Shown here in pieces: positions 51,038 through 59,373 of a DNA stretch of 64,000 nucleotides. The notes beneath the pieces are model-generated. The model was not told where the DNA came from. It made no database searches and saw nothing but the letters and a program-made list of their open reading frames with translations. The DNA lies in NCBI RefSeq assembly GCF_024256385.1, contig NZ_JAMLFW010000001.1, forward strand, positions 1,116,001 through 1,180,000, written 5' to 3'. A program made the translations under genes and the position numbers. Within the stretch, counting starts at the first letter, position 1, and each line of letters starts with the position of its first letter. This stretch comes from Anatilimnocola floriformis. Lineage in GTDB: Bacteria; Planctomycetota; Planctomycetia; Pirellulales; Pirellulaceae.

Positions 51038-51631
51038 GCACTTCCCATGCCAATCGAAAACAGGTCCACTTTGTCGACCACCACCGCCTTGACAAATAGT
51101 GGACAAATGAATATTATTGCAGTCGCTCTTTGGCAGCTTGGTTGTTGGAAAAACGCCTGACGGTTGGCGGCAGGTGTTGATTGGCTATTTCTTGCGACGG
51201 TATTCGACTGACGGTGAACAGGTCGTGTGAGTAGTTCACTTTCCAATGGTGATGGCCGCGCGATTCATGCAATAAAGTGCAATACGATTTTGGTCCTCAA
51301 ATCGCGCAACTCCTTATGCTGCAAAGGGCTGCGAGATTTCAAAATCGGTATTGCTTGCAATGTTGAGATCCTCTGAAGGGGGGGGCTTGCGGGGCTGCTG
51401 GGCTCAGCATCTGAACAGCGGTTTCGAGCGTGGCAAGGGCGAGTTGGGCGAACTGATTTCGGGGTGGTTGCGTACTGCCGGCACTTACCCAGGCTGAATT
51501 CTGGCGATGCATTCAAGGCCCCGCGCCAGCGGGGCCGATGCTATCAGCGACGACTTCCAATCTGCCTTGGGTGGAATTCGGTGGTTCCCTATAATCCGCC
51601 GCCCGCCTGGCACTGAATGAAGGAACGAAAC
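51038..51631. other. Gene-poor intergenic stretch
   Basis: No supported gene lies in this 594-base stretch. It holds an 8-base hairpin (GGCCCCGC 51517-51524 and GCGGGGCC 51529-51536, loop GCCA), a poly-G run near 51378-51385, and a promoter at 51567-51595 for the next gene. Short open frames on both strands lack ribosome binding sites. Confidence 0.5.
51567..51595 (+). promoter_or_regulatory. Sigma-70-type promoter before the small lipoprotein
   Basis: TTGGGT (51567-51572) and a perfect TATAAT (51590-51595) are 17 bases apart. The ATG of the lipoprotein gene is 37 bases downstream and AAGGAA lies about 12 bases before it. Confidence 0.6.
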
Positions 51632-51898
51632 ATGCGTTGGCCTTATGTGTTGATGTTGCTTGCCGTGTTGCTGCTGCCGAGCGTCGGCTGCGCGGGGAAC
51701 CGCTGGGCTGCCTCGAAGTGGAACTTTTTTCACCCCGGTCCGAGCATGGAACAGCGGGTGCGGGCCAGCGTGCACGACCCTTACTCCGATCGCGACATGG
51801 GTCCCGAAGTGGTCGGTGGCCGGCCGCGGGAATTTATGAATCAATATCCCGAAGCCGTTCGGGCTCGGTTCTATTCCGATACGCACGCGCCGCGGTAG
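51632..51898 (+). CDS. Small predicted lipoprotein
   Basis: The 88-residue protein begins with a hydrophobic signal ending in 'LLPSVGC' (Cys20), so it is probably a lipoprotein. The rest ('SKWNFFHPGPSMEQRVRASV', 'PEVVGGRPREFMNQYPEAVR') has no domain I can name. ATG 51632 is preferred over 51617 because AAGGAA precedes it and the signal peptide begins there. Repeat R1 copy D follows 5 bases after the stop. Confidence 0.65.
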   Translation: MRWPYVLMLLAVLLLPSVGCAGNRWAASKWNFFHPGPSMEQRVRASVHDPYSDRDMGPEVVGGRPREFMNQYPEAVRARFYSDTHAPR

Positions 51899-51903
51899 AT
51901 GGA

Positions 51904-51994
51904 GTAGGGCGGACCACTGGTCCGACCTGGAACTGCCACTGCGGCAGTTTGGCGTGGTAACTGCTTCTTGAGGCGGACCGATGGTCCGTCTTAC
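51904..51994. repeat. Palindromic repeat family R1, copy D
   Basis: Palindromes GGACCACTGGTCC (51911-51923) and GGACCGATGGTCC (51975-51987) flank a middle that shares GGTAACTGCTTCTTGA-like bases with the middles of copies B and C when oriented. It lies between the small lipoprotein and the sulfite oxidase-like gene. Confidence 0.8.
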
Positions 51995-52088
51995 GCGAGG
52001 GCGTTGCGCTTCTGATTGACTCTCGGTGTAAACTGACGAGCTGTCTCCGGTTCGTCACTGTTCATCACACCAGCGCCGAGATCGCTCC

Positions 52089-53306
52089 ATGACTGACATC
52101 GTTGATACGGCAATCGCCTCGAAGTCCACTCGTCGCCGTTGGCTCGCGCAAGCCGCGGCGGTTGGTTCGGCTGCTTATCTGGGCAGCAATCTTCTCGCTC
52201 AAGAGAAGAAACCTGCCGAGCCCCCGCCGCCACTCATCGTGCGGCAGGAAGCCCCCTTCAACGCCGAGCCGGAGATGGCCGAGCTCGTGAAGTCGTATGT
52301 CACGCCGGTCGAGCAGTTCTATGTGCGCAGCCACGGTGCGGTGCCAAAGGTCGATGCCGATTCTTTTCGCGTGAAGATCTCGGGCCTGGTCAATCGCGAA
52401 CTTGAGTTCAGCGTCGCCGAGCTCAAGGACAAGTTTGATACGCACAAGATCGGCGCGACGTTGACCTGCGCCGGCAATCGTCGGCAGGAACTGAGCGCGA
52501 TCAAAAAGGTCGCCGGCGTGCAGTGGGACGCCGGCGCGATCGGCCATGCCAACTGGATGGGCGCTCTCCTGTCTGAAGTGCTCGCCGCGGCAGAACTGCA
52601 ACCCGGCGCGAAGCACATCTGGCTCGAAGGGCTCGACCCGATCAAGGAAAAGGATGGCAGCGAAGCTCCCTTCGGCGGCTCGATTCCGCTCGAAAAGGCC
52701 CTCGCTAAGAACGGCGACAACCTGCCGTCGCTCCTCACGCACACGATGAACGACAAGCCGCTAACACCTGAGCATGGGGCTCCGCTGCGGCTCATCGTGC
52801 CGGGTTACATCGGTGCTCGCAGCGTGAAATGGCTCGCCAAGATCATCGTCAGCGATAAGCCTTCGCCCAATCACTACTTGGCCGAGGCGTACAAAGTTAT
52901 TCAGACCGACGACAAAGAAGAAGCGGCCAAGGCCAATCCGATTTATGAGTTTCCATTCAACGTGGCGATCGGCCTGGCGAACGGCGCGAAATTGAAGCCT
53001 GGGTTTCAATACATCCGCGGCTATGCCCTGCCGCAAGGCGTCGTCAAAGGCGGCATCGCTGCCGTGGAAGTCTCAGCGAACAACGGCCGCACCTGGACCT
53101 TCGCCGAAATCAGCAGCCCGATCAACAGCATGAGCTGGCGGCTGTGGGGCGCAGCCGTGAACATCCTCCCCGGCAAACAAACGCTCCTCGCCCGCGTTCG
53201 GCCGTTGATCAACGGCCTCGAAAGTTCCCCCGCCGAGCAAGGCCAGTGGAATCTCAAAGGCTATCTCTACAACGGCTGGCACCGAGTGCGTGTGGAAGGG
53301 ATTTGA
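52089..53306 (+). CDS. Sulfite oxidase-like molybdenum enzyme, Tat-exported
   Basis: The 405-residue protein has a Tat signal ('STRRRWLAQAAAVGSAAYLG', 13-32) and a sulfite-oxidase molybdopterin domain. The ligand cysteine is Cys127 in 'IGATLTCAGNRRQ', with 'RLIVPGYIGARSVKWL' (about 237-252) as the second conserved block. A C-terminal dimerisation domain is visible ('VEVSANNGRTWTFAEI'). It would oxidise sulfite to sulfate or act on a related substrate in the periplasm, passing electrons to an unnamed cytochrome. No heme domain is fused and no partner cytochrome is adjacent. The gene is alone after R1 copy D. Confidence 0.85.
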   Translation: MTDIVDTAIASKSTRRRWLAQAAAVGSAAYLGSNLLAQEKKPAEPPPPLIVRQEAPFNAEPEMAELVKSYVTPVEQFYVRSHGAVPKVDADSFRVKISGLVNRELEFSVAELKDKFDTHKIGATLTCAGNRRQELSAIKKVAGVQWDAGAIGHANWMGALLSEVLAAAELQPGAKHIWLEGLDPIKEKDGSEAPFGGSIPLEKALAKNGDNLPSLLTHTMNDKPLTPEHGAPLRLIVPGYIGARSVKWLAKIIVSDKPSPNHYLAEAYKVIQTDDKEEAAKANPIYEFPFNVAIGLANGAKLKPGFQYIRGYALPQGVVKGGIAAVEVSANNGRTWTFAEISSPINSMSWRLWGAAVNILPGKQTLLARVRPLINGLESSPAEQGQWNLKGYLYNGWHRVRVEGI

Positions 53307-53329
53307 TCGCCGTCCTACGATCGAGTGAC

Positions 53330-53971
53330 TTACTCAATCTCATAGCGCTGCCGCGACCGACGGCGGGGTTGCAATCGACAAACGACAACCGTCGTATCGT
53401 CCCAATATTCGCCCGAGGGAAGTCGCACGAGCTCGATCAGCCGGCGCGGGATCTCGTAGAAATCGGCCTGCGAAATCGTTCGAGTCAGCACGTCTCGTTT
53501 CAGATAGTTACCCAAACCATCACTCGCGACAATCAGCATGCCATCGAGTGATGAATGCTCAAAGCCTTGCGGCTGGGCTTCACCACTTCCCAGCAACGGT
53601 TTGCGGATTTGGTCCTGCGTTAGCTCGCGCAGTTCATCGTCTTGCCATAGCCAGGCCACGCTGTCGCCGACGCTGGCTCCGCAGATGCCGTCCTGTCGAA
53701 TGTCGACGACAACTGCTGTGGATTCGCCGGCGCCGAGTCGATAATCGATCTGCGTGAGCAGCTGGTCCCAATCGGCCGACGTGGTGAGCTGGCGATAGTG
53801 CTCGCGCACCTCTGCGATCACACGCTCTGCGGCCCGCTCACCACTGCCACTCCCCCCTGCCCCGTCGGCGACGACGATAACTGTTCGCGATTCATCATGA
53901 ATGATCGCGCACCGATCTTCGTTGTGGCTGCGATAGGCTACGGAGAGATGGTTGGCTTCGTAGCTTGGCAT
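53330..53971 (-). CDS. PP2C-type protein phosphatase
   Basis: The 213-residue protein has the PP2C metal-site motifs 'RSHNEDRCAII' (Asp19), 'VVADGAGGSGSGERAAERVI' with its Asp-Gly, 'DGMLIVASDGLGNYL' and 'GEYWDDTTVVVCRL'. It dephosphorylates Ser/Thr proteins and could act on targets of kinases such as the one at 40987, which is not adjacent. The longer frame to 54409 is noise over the neighbouring oxidoreductase. It starts 12 bases after the stop of the Gfo/Idh/MocA gene, so the two are co-transcribed. Confidence 0.85.
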   Translation of the reverse strand: MPSYEANHLSVAYRSHNEDRCAIIHDESRTVIVVADGAGGSGSGERAAERVIAEVREHYRQLTTSADWDQLLTQIDYRLGAGESTAVVVDIRQDGICGASVGDSVAWLWQDDELRELTQDQIRKPLLGSGEAQPQGFEHSSLDGMLIVASDGLGNYLKRDVLTRTISQADFYEIPRRLIELVRLPSGEYWDDTTVVVCRLQPRRRSRQRYEIE

Positions 53972-53982
53972 GGGGATTCTTC

Positions 53983-55104
53983 TTAGCGAGGTTCGTTTGG
54001 GATATCGATCCACCGGCGTTCGGCGTGCGATTGCAGCGTGGCATCGGCGATGACCTGAGCGGCTAAGCCGTCGTAGAAGCTCGGGACGGCTTCGCGCTTG
54101 TTGACGATGGCGTCGACGAATTCCCAGACGAGGTCGTAGCGGAAGACCGTGGCCGGTTCCCCTTCGTTCGCCTTGCGCGGGCTGCCGGCGGGAACGAGGA
54201 ACTCGGCGGGGACATCGACGGGAGCCAGGTCCTGGCCGGTTTTGCCCATCATCAGTTGGTTCGGCATGTGGAGGCGATAAACGACGGAGTACTCGCTGCC
54301 GTTGATTTCGGCCCATTCGTGGCCGAAGCCCTTGAAGCCGTAGCCCTTGGCGAGCGTCGTCCCTTCCCACACGCCGGTCGCGCCGCTGGCGAATTCGCCG
54401 AGGATGCACGACCAGTCATCGACTTCCGACGGCGCACAGTCTTTGCCATCGACGGTCTTGGTGCGAGGGACAAAGCGAGCAACGGCGCCGCTGAGCGTCT
54501 TCACCGGGCCGAGCAGGTCGAGGGCGAAGTCGATGCGGTGGATCGTCATATCGAAGAGATCGCCAGCGCCGGCGCGAGCTTTGTATTGCCGCCAGCCCCA
54601 ACTCGTTTCCGGCCAGTCGAGAAATCGTTGGCTACGAAAGTGCCGGAGTTCGCCGAGCTTGCCGCTGGCGGCGAGATGCTTCATGTACCGCATCGAGGGA
54701 GCGAAGCGATAAGTGAACGCCGTCATGTGTACTACTTTGGCGTCGCGGCAGGCATGATACATGTCGCGCACTTCCTGGGCGGTGAGGCCCAGCGGCTTTT
54801 CGCACATCACATGCTTGCCATGCTTGGCCGCAGCCAGGGTGATCGCCCGGTGAGTATCGTTCGGCGTGGCAATGATGATGGCATCGACGCCCGGATCGGC
54901 GCAGAGGGCTTCGAAGTCGGTGGTTACTTTTTCGATGCCCCAGTCCTTCTTCCGTTTCTCAAGGAGCTCGGTGCTGGCGTCGCAAACGGCAACGAGTTTG
55001 GCGCGCGGATCGATCCGAATGCCAGGGACGTGGTGGTAGTCGCTCACGGCCCCTGCGCCGACGATCGCAATTTTGACAGGGTTTGCCGCAGAGAAGTCAG
55101 CCAT
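53983..55104 (-). CDS. Gfo/Idh/MocA oxidoreductase
   Basis: The 373-residue cytoplasmic protein has an NAD(P)-binding motif 'KIAIVGAGAVSDYHHVPGI', the conserved 'DAIIIATPNDTHR', and the active-site 'HVMCEKPLGLTAQEV' with the canonical EKP. Unlike the exported protein at 18095 it has no signal peptide. It probably acts on a sugar or inositol. The PP2C gene lies directly downstream in the same transcript. Confidence 0.85.
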   Translation of the reverse strand: MADFSAANPVKIAIVGAGAVSDYHHVPGIRIDPRAKLVAVCDASTELLEKRKKDWGIEKVTTDFEALCADPGVDAIIIATPNDTHRAITLAAAKHGKHVMCEKPLGLTAQEVRDMYHACRDAKVVHMTAFTYRFAPSMRYMKHLAASGKLGELRHFRSQRFLDWPETSWGWRQYKARAGAGDLFDMTIHRIDFALDLLGPVKTLSGAVARFVPRTKTVDGKDCAPSEVDDWSCILGEFASGATGVWEGTTLAKGYGFKGFGHEWAEINGSEYSVVYRLHMPNQLMMGKTGQDLAPVDVPAEFLVPAGSPRKANEGEPATVFRYDLVWEFVDAIVNKREAVPSFYDGLAAQVIADATLQSHAERRWIDIPNEPR

Positions 55105-55638
55105 GGAAAATCCTTCAACTCAAGGGAGAGGTGCTGCGTAGAATAAGCAGAGTTCGGTTGGGTAAATTTGCAGCCCTAAATTTGACGTGAGCCACGCTGG
55201 CGTCAATTCGGGGTACCCCGAGTTCCGGATTCAGGGCGGTGGGAAACTTGTCGAATCAGTTCGCCATTTGACTAAGTTTCCCAGAACCCAATTGCACTTA
55301 CCCATGTCTTTCTAAATGGAATGTAAACCACGCTGAAGGACAGTTTGTCGTGCCGAACTTCCCACCCTAAGCGTCATCAGCCGTCGTGATTCGATCGCTG
55401 CAAGTGATTGACGTAAATAGCCTTACACTAGACTGGAGCTGCCTAGCGAAGCCCTTCCTCTCTCGCCTTGAGGTGTTCACCGCCGATTTGCCCGGTTGTG
55501 AATCTTTTCTCGATCATCACCCGTTAGAGGGTGTCCTTTTGATCCGTGAGCCGTTACATTAGCAACGACGGAAACGGAACCAGTAGCCCGACGTGGAATG
55601 GTCACTGGGAAACGCAACCCACATATGGATAAAGACTT
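55105..55638. other. Intergenic region before the TANGO2/NRDE gene
   Basis: No gene was found in this 534-base stretch. It contains GGGAAACTT (55242-55250) with its inverse AAGTTTCCC (55275-55283), and TGACG/CGTCA around 55182-55206. The bounding genes are divergent, so promoters for both should be here. A TTGACG box occurs near 55410 but no well-spaced -10 follows. Confidence 0.4.
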
Positions 55639-56412
55639 ATGTGTCTGCTCGCTATTCAATACCGCTCGGTACCGGAGGCGCCCATTTTGGTCGCCGCGAA
55701 CCGAGAGGAAGCATACGACCGACCCTCGCTGGTCCCGGCAATTCAGCCCGGCAAGCCGCGAGTGTTGTCGGGCGTAGACGCTCGTCACGGTGGCACGTGG
55801 CTGGGTGTGAATCAGAACGGCCTGTTTGTCGGTGCTTGCAACCGACCGAAGGCTCTTGCCACCTTAGGCCCGCGCTCCCGCGGCCTGCTCTGCAAAGAAC
55901 TTCTCCGCGTGAACTCGGCCCGTCAGGCTGTCGACCTCGCGATGGAAGAACTTCTCTCCGGTAAATACGAAGGGGTCAACTTTGTCATCGCCGACGCCGA
56001 ATCTGGCTGGGTGGTACACGGTAGTGAAGACCCGGAAGTGGATGAACTGCAAGAAGGTCTGAACATCATCTCGAGCTACGATGTGAACGATCCGCGCGAC
56101 GAACGCCAAAAGCTCGCTCGCCGGCTCCTCACTCTTCAGACGCTCGACTCGGCGGTGAAGTTCCTGGCGGTTGCCAGCAAAGCCTTTGCCCGTCCCCCAG
56201 CCAGCCCTGATCGGCCCGGCATGGTGGTGGCAGGCAAGGAACGCGGCACGGTCAGCTCGACCTTGATTGCCCTCGGCAAAAAGCCGCGCGACGCCATCTT
56301 CCAATACGCGGCCGGTTCGCCCGAAACGGCCCGCTACGAAGATTACTCGCCGCTGCTCCGCGACATCCTCAGCCGCGGTCTGCGTGAGTCACGCACCCGA
56401 GCCAAGGCCTAG
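55639..56412 (+). CDS. TANGO2/NRDE family protein
   Basis: The 257-residue protein starts 'MCLLAIQYRSVPEAPILVAA' with the N-terminal Cys2 of this Ntn-hydrolase-like family. It continues with 'NREEAYDRPSL', which contains the NRDE-type motif as NREE. TANGO2 homologues are linked to heme or lipid handling in eukaryotes, but the bacterial role is uncertain. A terminator lies at 56467-56500 and a single R5 arm directly overlaps the stop codon. Confidence 0.8.
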   Translation: MCLLAIQYRSVPEAPILVAANREEAYDRPSLVPAIQPGKPRVLSGVDARHGGTWLGVNQNGLFVGACNRPKALATLGPRSRGLLCKELLRVNSARQAVDLAMEELLSGKYEGVNFVIADAESGWVVHGSEDPEVDELQEGLNIISSYDVNDPRDERQKLARRLLTLQTLDSAVKFLAVASKAFARPPASPDRPGMVVAGKERGTVSSTLIALGKKPRDAIFQYAAGSPETARYEDYSPLLRDILSRGLRESRTRAKA

Positions 56413-56443
56413 TCGTCGATCCGCTCCGCGGTCGATGAATGGA
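56411..56443. repeat. Single arm of palindromic repeat family R5
   Basis: The word AGTCGTCGATCCGCTCCGCG followed by GTCGATGAATGGA matches the left arm at 25083-25115 with two differences. It begins inside the TAG stop codon (56410-56412) of the TANGO2/NRDE gene. No inverted partner is nearby. Confidence 0.65.
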
Positions 56444-56466
56444 CGTTCCAGTTAGAAAAACCTAAG

Positions 56467-56500
56467 ACGCTCGCGATTTCGGTCGCGAGCGTTTTTTTTT
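56467..56500 (+). terminator. Rho-independent terminator
   Basis: Perfect 10-base arms ACGCTCGCGA (56467-56476) and TCGCGAGCGT (56483-56492) with loop TTTCGG are followed by T8. It ends the TANGO2/NRDE transcript. Confidence 0.92.
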
Positions 56501-56521
56501 AACCACCAGTACAATGTCCGC

Positions 56522-57400
56522 ATGGATCCATTTGCGGAACAACTCGGCTTTACGCCTGCTTGGTTTGCAGCGGGCGTAGTCAATGACGAAATCCTCGCCC
56601 GCATCAAAACTGTTTGGGAAGAAAGCGACGATCGCAACACCGAGCACTATCGCTGGGGTGCCTTCTGCGACTTCGTGAAATCGCGCCCGACTTTGACGCC
56701 GGAGTTGGCGAACGAACTATATTCCCTCGGCAACAACGACCCGAATCCGTCCATGGGCGGTTGCCTGATGGCGCGCGTGTTGGGGATGCCGGGAAGTCCG
56801 CGCTCGTTGATCGACGCGGCGCGAAAATCCAATCGGCCCCACGTCGCAAAAATCGCCGAGCGGCTGCGGTTGTATTACTATGTCGGGCCCGCCGATCTCG
56901 CCCGCCTCGCAACGGCGGAGTCGCCCCGCCAGTCGCTCGGTTCGGCTGCGAGCGCGCTGCAACTCTGGCGACAATACTTTCCGTCCTTCAAACCGGGACG
57001 GCACAACGCAGGCTCGGCGGATTCGCTGACCGTCACCTTTGTCGTTCAGGGGGCTGCAATCCTAGTCGCTGATCGCCACAGCGAGCACATCGCCTGTGCG
57101 CGAGGTGAGCCGGTGAATTCGGCAGGAGAATTGACGCTCGCACTGAACAAGCATGGCCAACCGCTGGTGATCACCGAAATCTCGAACCAATCCACCGGCT
57201 TTTGTCCTGAACCTGCCTCTTGGTTCGCAGTCCAACACGCCCTGCAAAGCACCGGCATCCAGCATCCGCAGAACTTCACGAATGCGCTCATCTTCCGACG
57301 TTGCCCCAGTTGCCGCGCGACGAACGTCGTGAAAGATCATTGGCTGCATTGTGAGGTCTGCGGGGCAGAACTGCCAGCCGAGTGGAACTTTGCGGACTAA
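56522..57400 (+). CDS. Unknown protein with C-terminal zinc ribbon
   Basis: The 292-residue protein has an N-terminal helical part ('FVKSRPTLTPELANELYSLG') and a C-terminal zinc-ribbon-like pair 'CPSCRATNVVKDHWLHCEVC' with CxxC knuckles. I recognise no enzyme. The ATG at 56522 comes about 20 bases after the TANGO2 terminator, so it has a short leader. Its last 4 bases overlap the convergent nuclease-like gene. Confidence 0.6.
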   Translation: MDPFAEQLGFTPAWFAAGVVNDEILARIKTVWEESDDRNTEHYRWGAFCDFVKSRPTLTPELANELYSLGNNDPNPSMGGCLMARVLGMPGSPRSLIDAARKSNRPHVAKIAERLRLYYYVGPADLARLATAESPRQSLGSAASALQLWRQYFPSFKPGRHNAGSADSLTVTFVVQGAAILVADRHSEHIACARGEPVNSAGELTLALNKHGQPLVITEISNQSTGFCPEPASWFAVQHALQSTGIQHPQNFTNALIFRRCPSCRATNVVKDHWLHCEVCGAELPAEWNFAD

Positions 57401-58125
57401 GAAGCTTTTGACTTGCGAGTCCTGGTCTTGCGAACCTTGCGCGGCAGCGGTGACCGCACCAGTTCATACGTCAGCGCATTACCGATTTTGCCGACCATGT
57501 TTGCGCCGCCGGTCTTACGCAAGCAGTAAGCAATTCGCTGCGCGATCCAGCGTTGAATCTGCATTGCCTGAGCGAGATCGCCCGTGTGAAATGGTTGCGG
57601 CAGATCGTTTGGCAAGAGCGCGAGCAGGTCGCCGTTGGTTTGAAAGATATGCGTGCTGACGACGTCGACCATGCTCAGGTCGTAGGTGACGTGATCGTCT
57701 CGCCGCCAGCGACGCCGCTTGCCGTGGCCGGGAATACGGCGTTCTTCGACGGTGACGAGCGGCACTTCAAGCGTCAGCCGCGGGTGCGGAAAGACCGAGC
57801 CGAAATAAACCAGCTCGTGAAACAGATCGAGAACGGTCGCGCGCTTGGGGCTGAGTCGCCGGCTGATTTCGCCGCCGTCCTCGCCTTCGAGTTTGATCAG
57901 CGTCTTGCGGGCGATCAGCGGCTTCACCACGCGGACCGGATGCTTTTCCAGCAGCTTGGCCACTTTGTTCCGAATGGCGCCGAGCGAGCCGTGCTGAATC
58001 TCGACGAGTTCGTCGCCACGAACGACATCGATTCGATAGCCCGCGAACTTCCGCGACTCTTGCTCACTCGCGGCGTGCTCGCCGGCGTAAAGAGCTTTCA
58101 GTTGGCGGTGTAATGAAGTTTCCAT
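57397..58125 (-). CDS. PD-(D/E)XK-like candidate nuclease or DNA-binding protein
   Basis: The 242-residue protein has a segment 'GYRIDVVRGDELVEIQHGSL' (29-48) that resembles the PD-(D/E)XK core with Asp33 and Glu42-Ile-Gln44, where Gln replaces the usual Lys. A positively charged helix and the strand 'HPVRVVKPLIARKTLI' follow. The C terminus (about 180-242) is basic and helical. A nuclease or nucleic-acid-binding role is inferred from these residues alone. Gln in place of Lys occurs in some inactive or unusual members. It converges with the zinc-ribbon gene. Confidence 0.45.
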   Translation of the reverse strand: METSLHRQLKALYAGEHAASEQESRKFAGYRIDVVRGDELVEIQHGSLGAIRNKVAKLLEKHPVRVVKPLIARKTLIKLEGEDGGEISRRLSPKRATVLDLFHELVYFGSVFPHPRLTLEVPLVTVEERRIPGHGKRRRWRRDDHVTYDLSMVDVVSTHIFQTNGDLLALLPNDLPQPFHTGDLAQAMQIQRWIAQRIAYCLRKTGGANMVGKIGNALTYELVRSPLPRKVRKTRTRKSKAS

Positions 58126-58141
58126 ACTTCCCTACAAAAAT

Positions 58142-58226
58142 CTACTTTCTACTCACCCCTCTCTACCCTCCTTTTTCTCCAGCCATCCCAGGGAAAGGAA
58201 AGTAGAGAGGAGTGCGTAGAAAGTAG
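58142..58226. repeat. Palindromic repeat family R7
   Basis: Arms 58142-58166 and 58202-58226 are 25-base inverted copies with two mismatches (words CTACTTTCTAC and GTAGAAAGTAG). It lies in the divergent space between the nuclease-like gene and fliG, starting 17 bases upstream of the former's start. Confidence 0.75.
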
Positions 58227-58371
58227 CAGGAGAATAGCGGACGCCACTGGATTCGCCCACTGCACTTGAATTGGCCGTTGCTAGCAATTTTGCCCTAGAC
58301 CGTTTCGTTGCGGCCAACGATACTCCGCGCCTGCGCCCGGTTTGCGAGCCGAATTGTTGGGATAGATCAAA

Positions 58372-59364
58372 ATGTCCGATCTGCGAAAAGCTGCTGTTCT
58401 GCTGATGAGTCTCCCCGAGGAAGACGCCGCTGCGCTCCTCGCCAAGCTCACGCCCAAGCAAGTCGAAGTGGTCTCGATCGAAATCGCCAAGCTCGGCAGA
58501 CTGTCGGGGACCGAGCAGGAAACCGTCATTCAAGAATTTGCCGGCGTGAACCCCGCCGCGCTCGGTGTGGCCGGCGGCGGTCTCGAGTTTGCTTCGCAGC
58601 TCGTCTCCAAAGCCCTCGGCGACCAGGCCGGCAAGACGCTCGAAAATGTGCGTCAGTCAATTCAGTCATTACCGTTCGGCTTTCTGAAAAAAGTCGACCC
58701 GCAGAACTTGCTCACGTTCATCATGGACGAGCATCCACAGACCATCGCCCTTATCCTCTCGCACCTGCCGAGCGCGTATGGCGCGGAAATTCTCAAAGGC
58801 TTGCCCGCCGAACGGCAGCTGTCAGTCATTCGCCGCATTGCCCACATGGGGCAAACAAATCCGGAAGTGATCTCCGAAGTCGAACGCGGCCTCGAGAGCC
58901 GAATGGCGAACTTGATGAATCAATCGTTCGAAAAAGCGGGCGGCGTAAATAGCGTGGCCGAGATCTTGAACGTTACCGATCGCGCGACCGAACGTTCGCT
59001 CCTCGAAAGCCTCTCGCAAGAAGATCCCGAGCTCGTCGATGAGATCCGCCGCTTGATGTTTGTCTTCGACGACATCGGCAAGCTCACCGACAAGGACATT
59101 CAATCGGTCCTCAAGAACGTCGAAACTTCGCAATGGGCTATGGCCCTCAAGGGTGCCAGCCCCGAGCTCAAACAAAAAGTCCTCGGCAACCTGTCCACGC
59201 GCGCTGCTCAAACGCTCAAGGAAGAAATCGAATACCTGGGCGCGAAAAAGCTCTCTGAAGTGGAAGCCGTGCAGCAACAGATTGTCGACGTTGTGCGGAA
59301 GCTCGAGGACGCCGGCCAGATTACCGTCCATGCAGCCGAAGAGAACGAACAGCTGGTGCAGTAG
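58372..59364 (+). CDS. fliG: Flagellar motor switch protein FliG
   Basis: The 330-residue protein matches FliG over its full length: N-terminal 'DLRKAAVLLMSLPEEDAAAL', middle domain 'DEHPQTIALILSHLPSAYGA', 'EVERGLESRMANLMNQS', and C-terminal 'ELVDEIRRLMFVFDDIGKLT' with 'SVLKNVETSQWAMALKGASP'. FliG is the rotor protein that transmits torque from MotA to the flagellar C-ring. The charged C-terminal motor helix is present. No other flagellar gene is in the window, so the gene is separated from an operon. Confidence 0.9.
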   Translation: MSDLRKAAVLLMSLPEEDAAALLAKLTPKQVEVVSIEIAKLGRLSGTEQETVIQEFAGVNPAALGVAGGGLEFASQLVSKALGDQAGKTLENVRQSIQSLPFGFLKKVDPQNLLTFIMDEHPQTIALILSHLPSAYGAEILKGLPAERQLSVIRRIAHMGQTNPEVISEVERGLESRMANLMNQSFEKAGGVNSVAEILNVTDRATERSLLESLSQEDPELVDEIRRLMFVFDDIGKLTDKDIQSVLKNVETSQWAMALKGASPELKQKVLGNLSTRAAQTLKEEIEYLGAKKLSEVEAVQQQIVDVVRKLEDAGQITVHAAEENEQLVQ

Positions 59365-59373
59365 AATGGCTGG

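Noticed and set aside
51265-51516. Short open frames in the gene-poor stretch before the small lipoprotein
   Set aside because: They lack ribosome binding sites and any recognisable protein feature.
53972-54409. Upstream in-frame extension of the PP2C gene
   Set aside because: The added residues come from the antisense-like frame of the Gfo/Idh/MocA gene, are Arg-rich and carry no PP2C features. The ATG at 53971 fits the family start.
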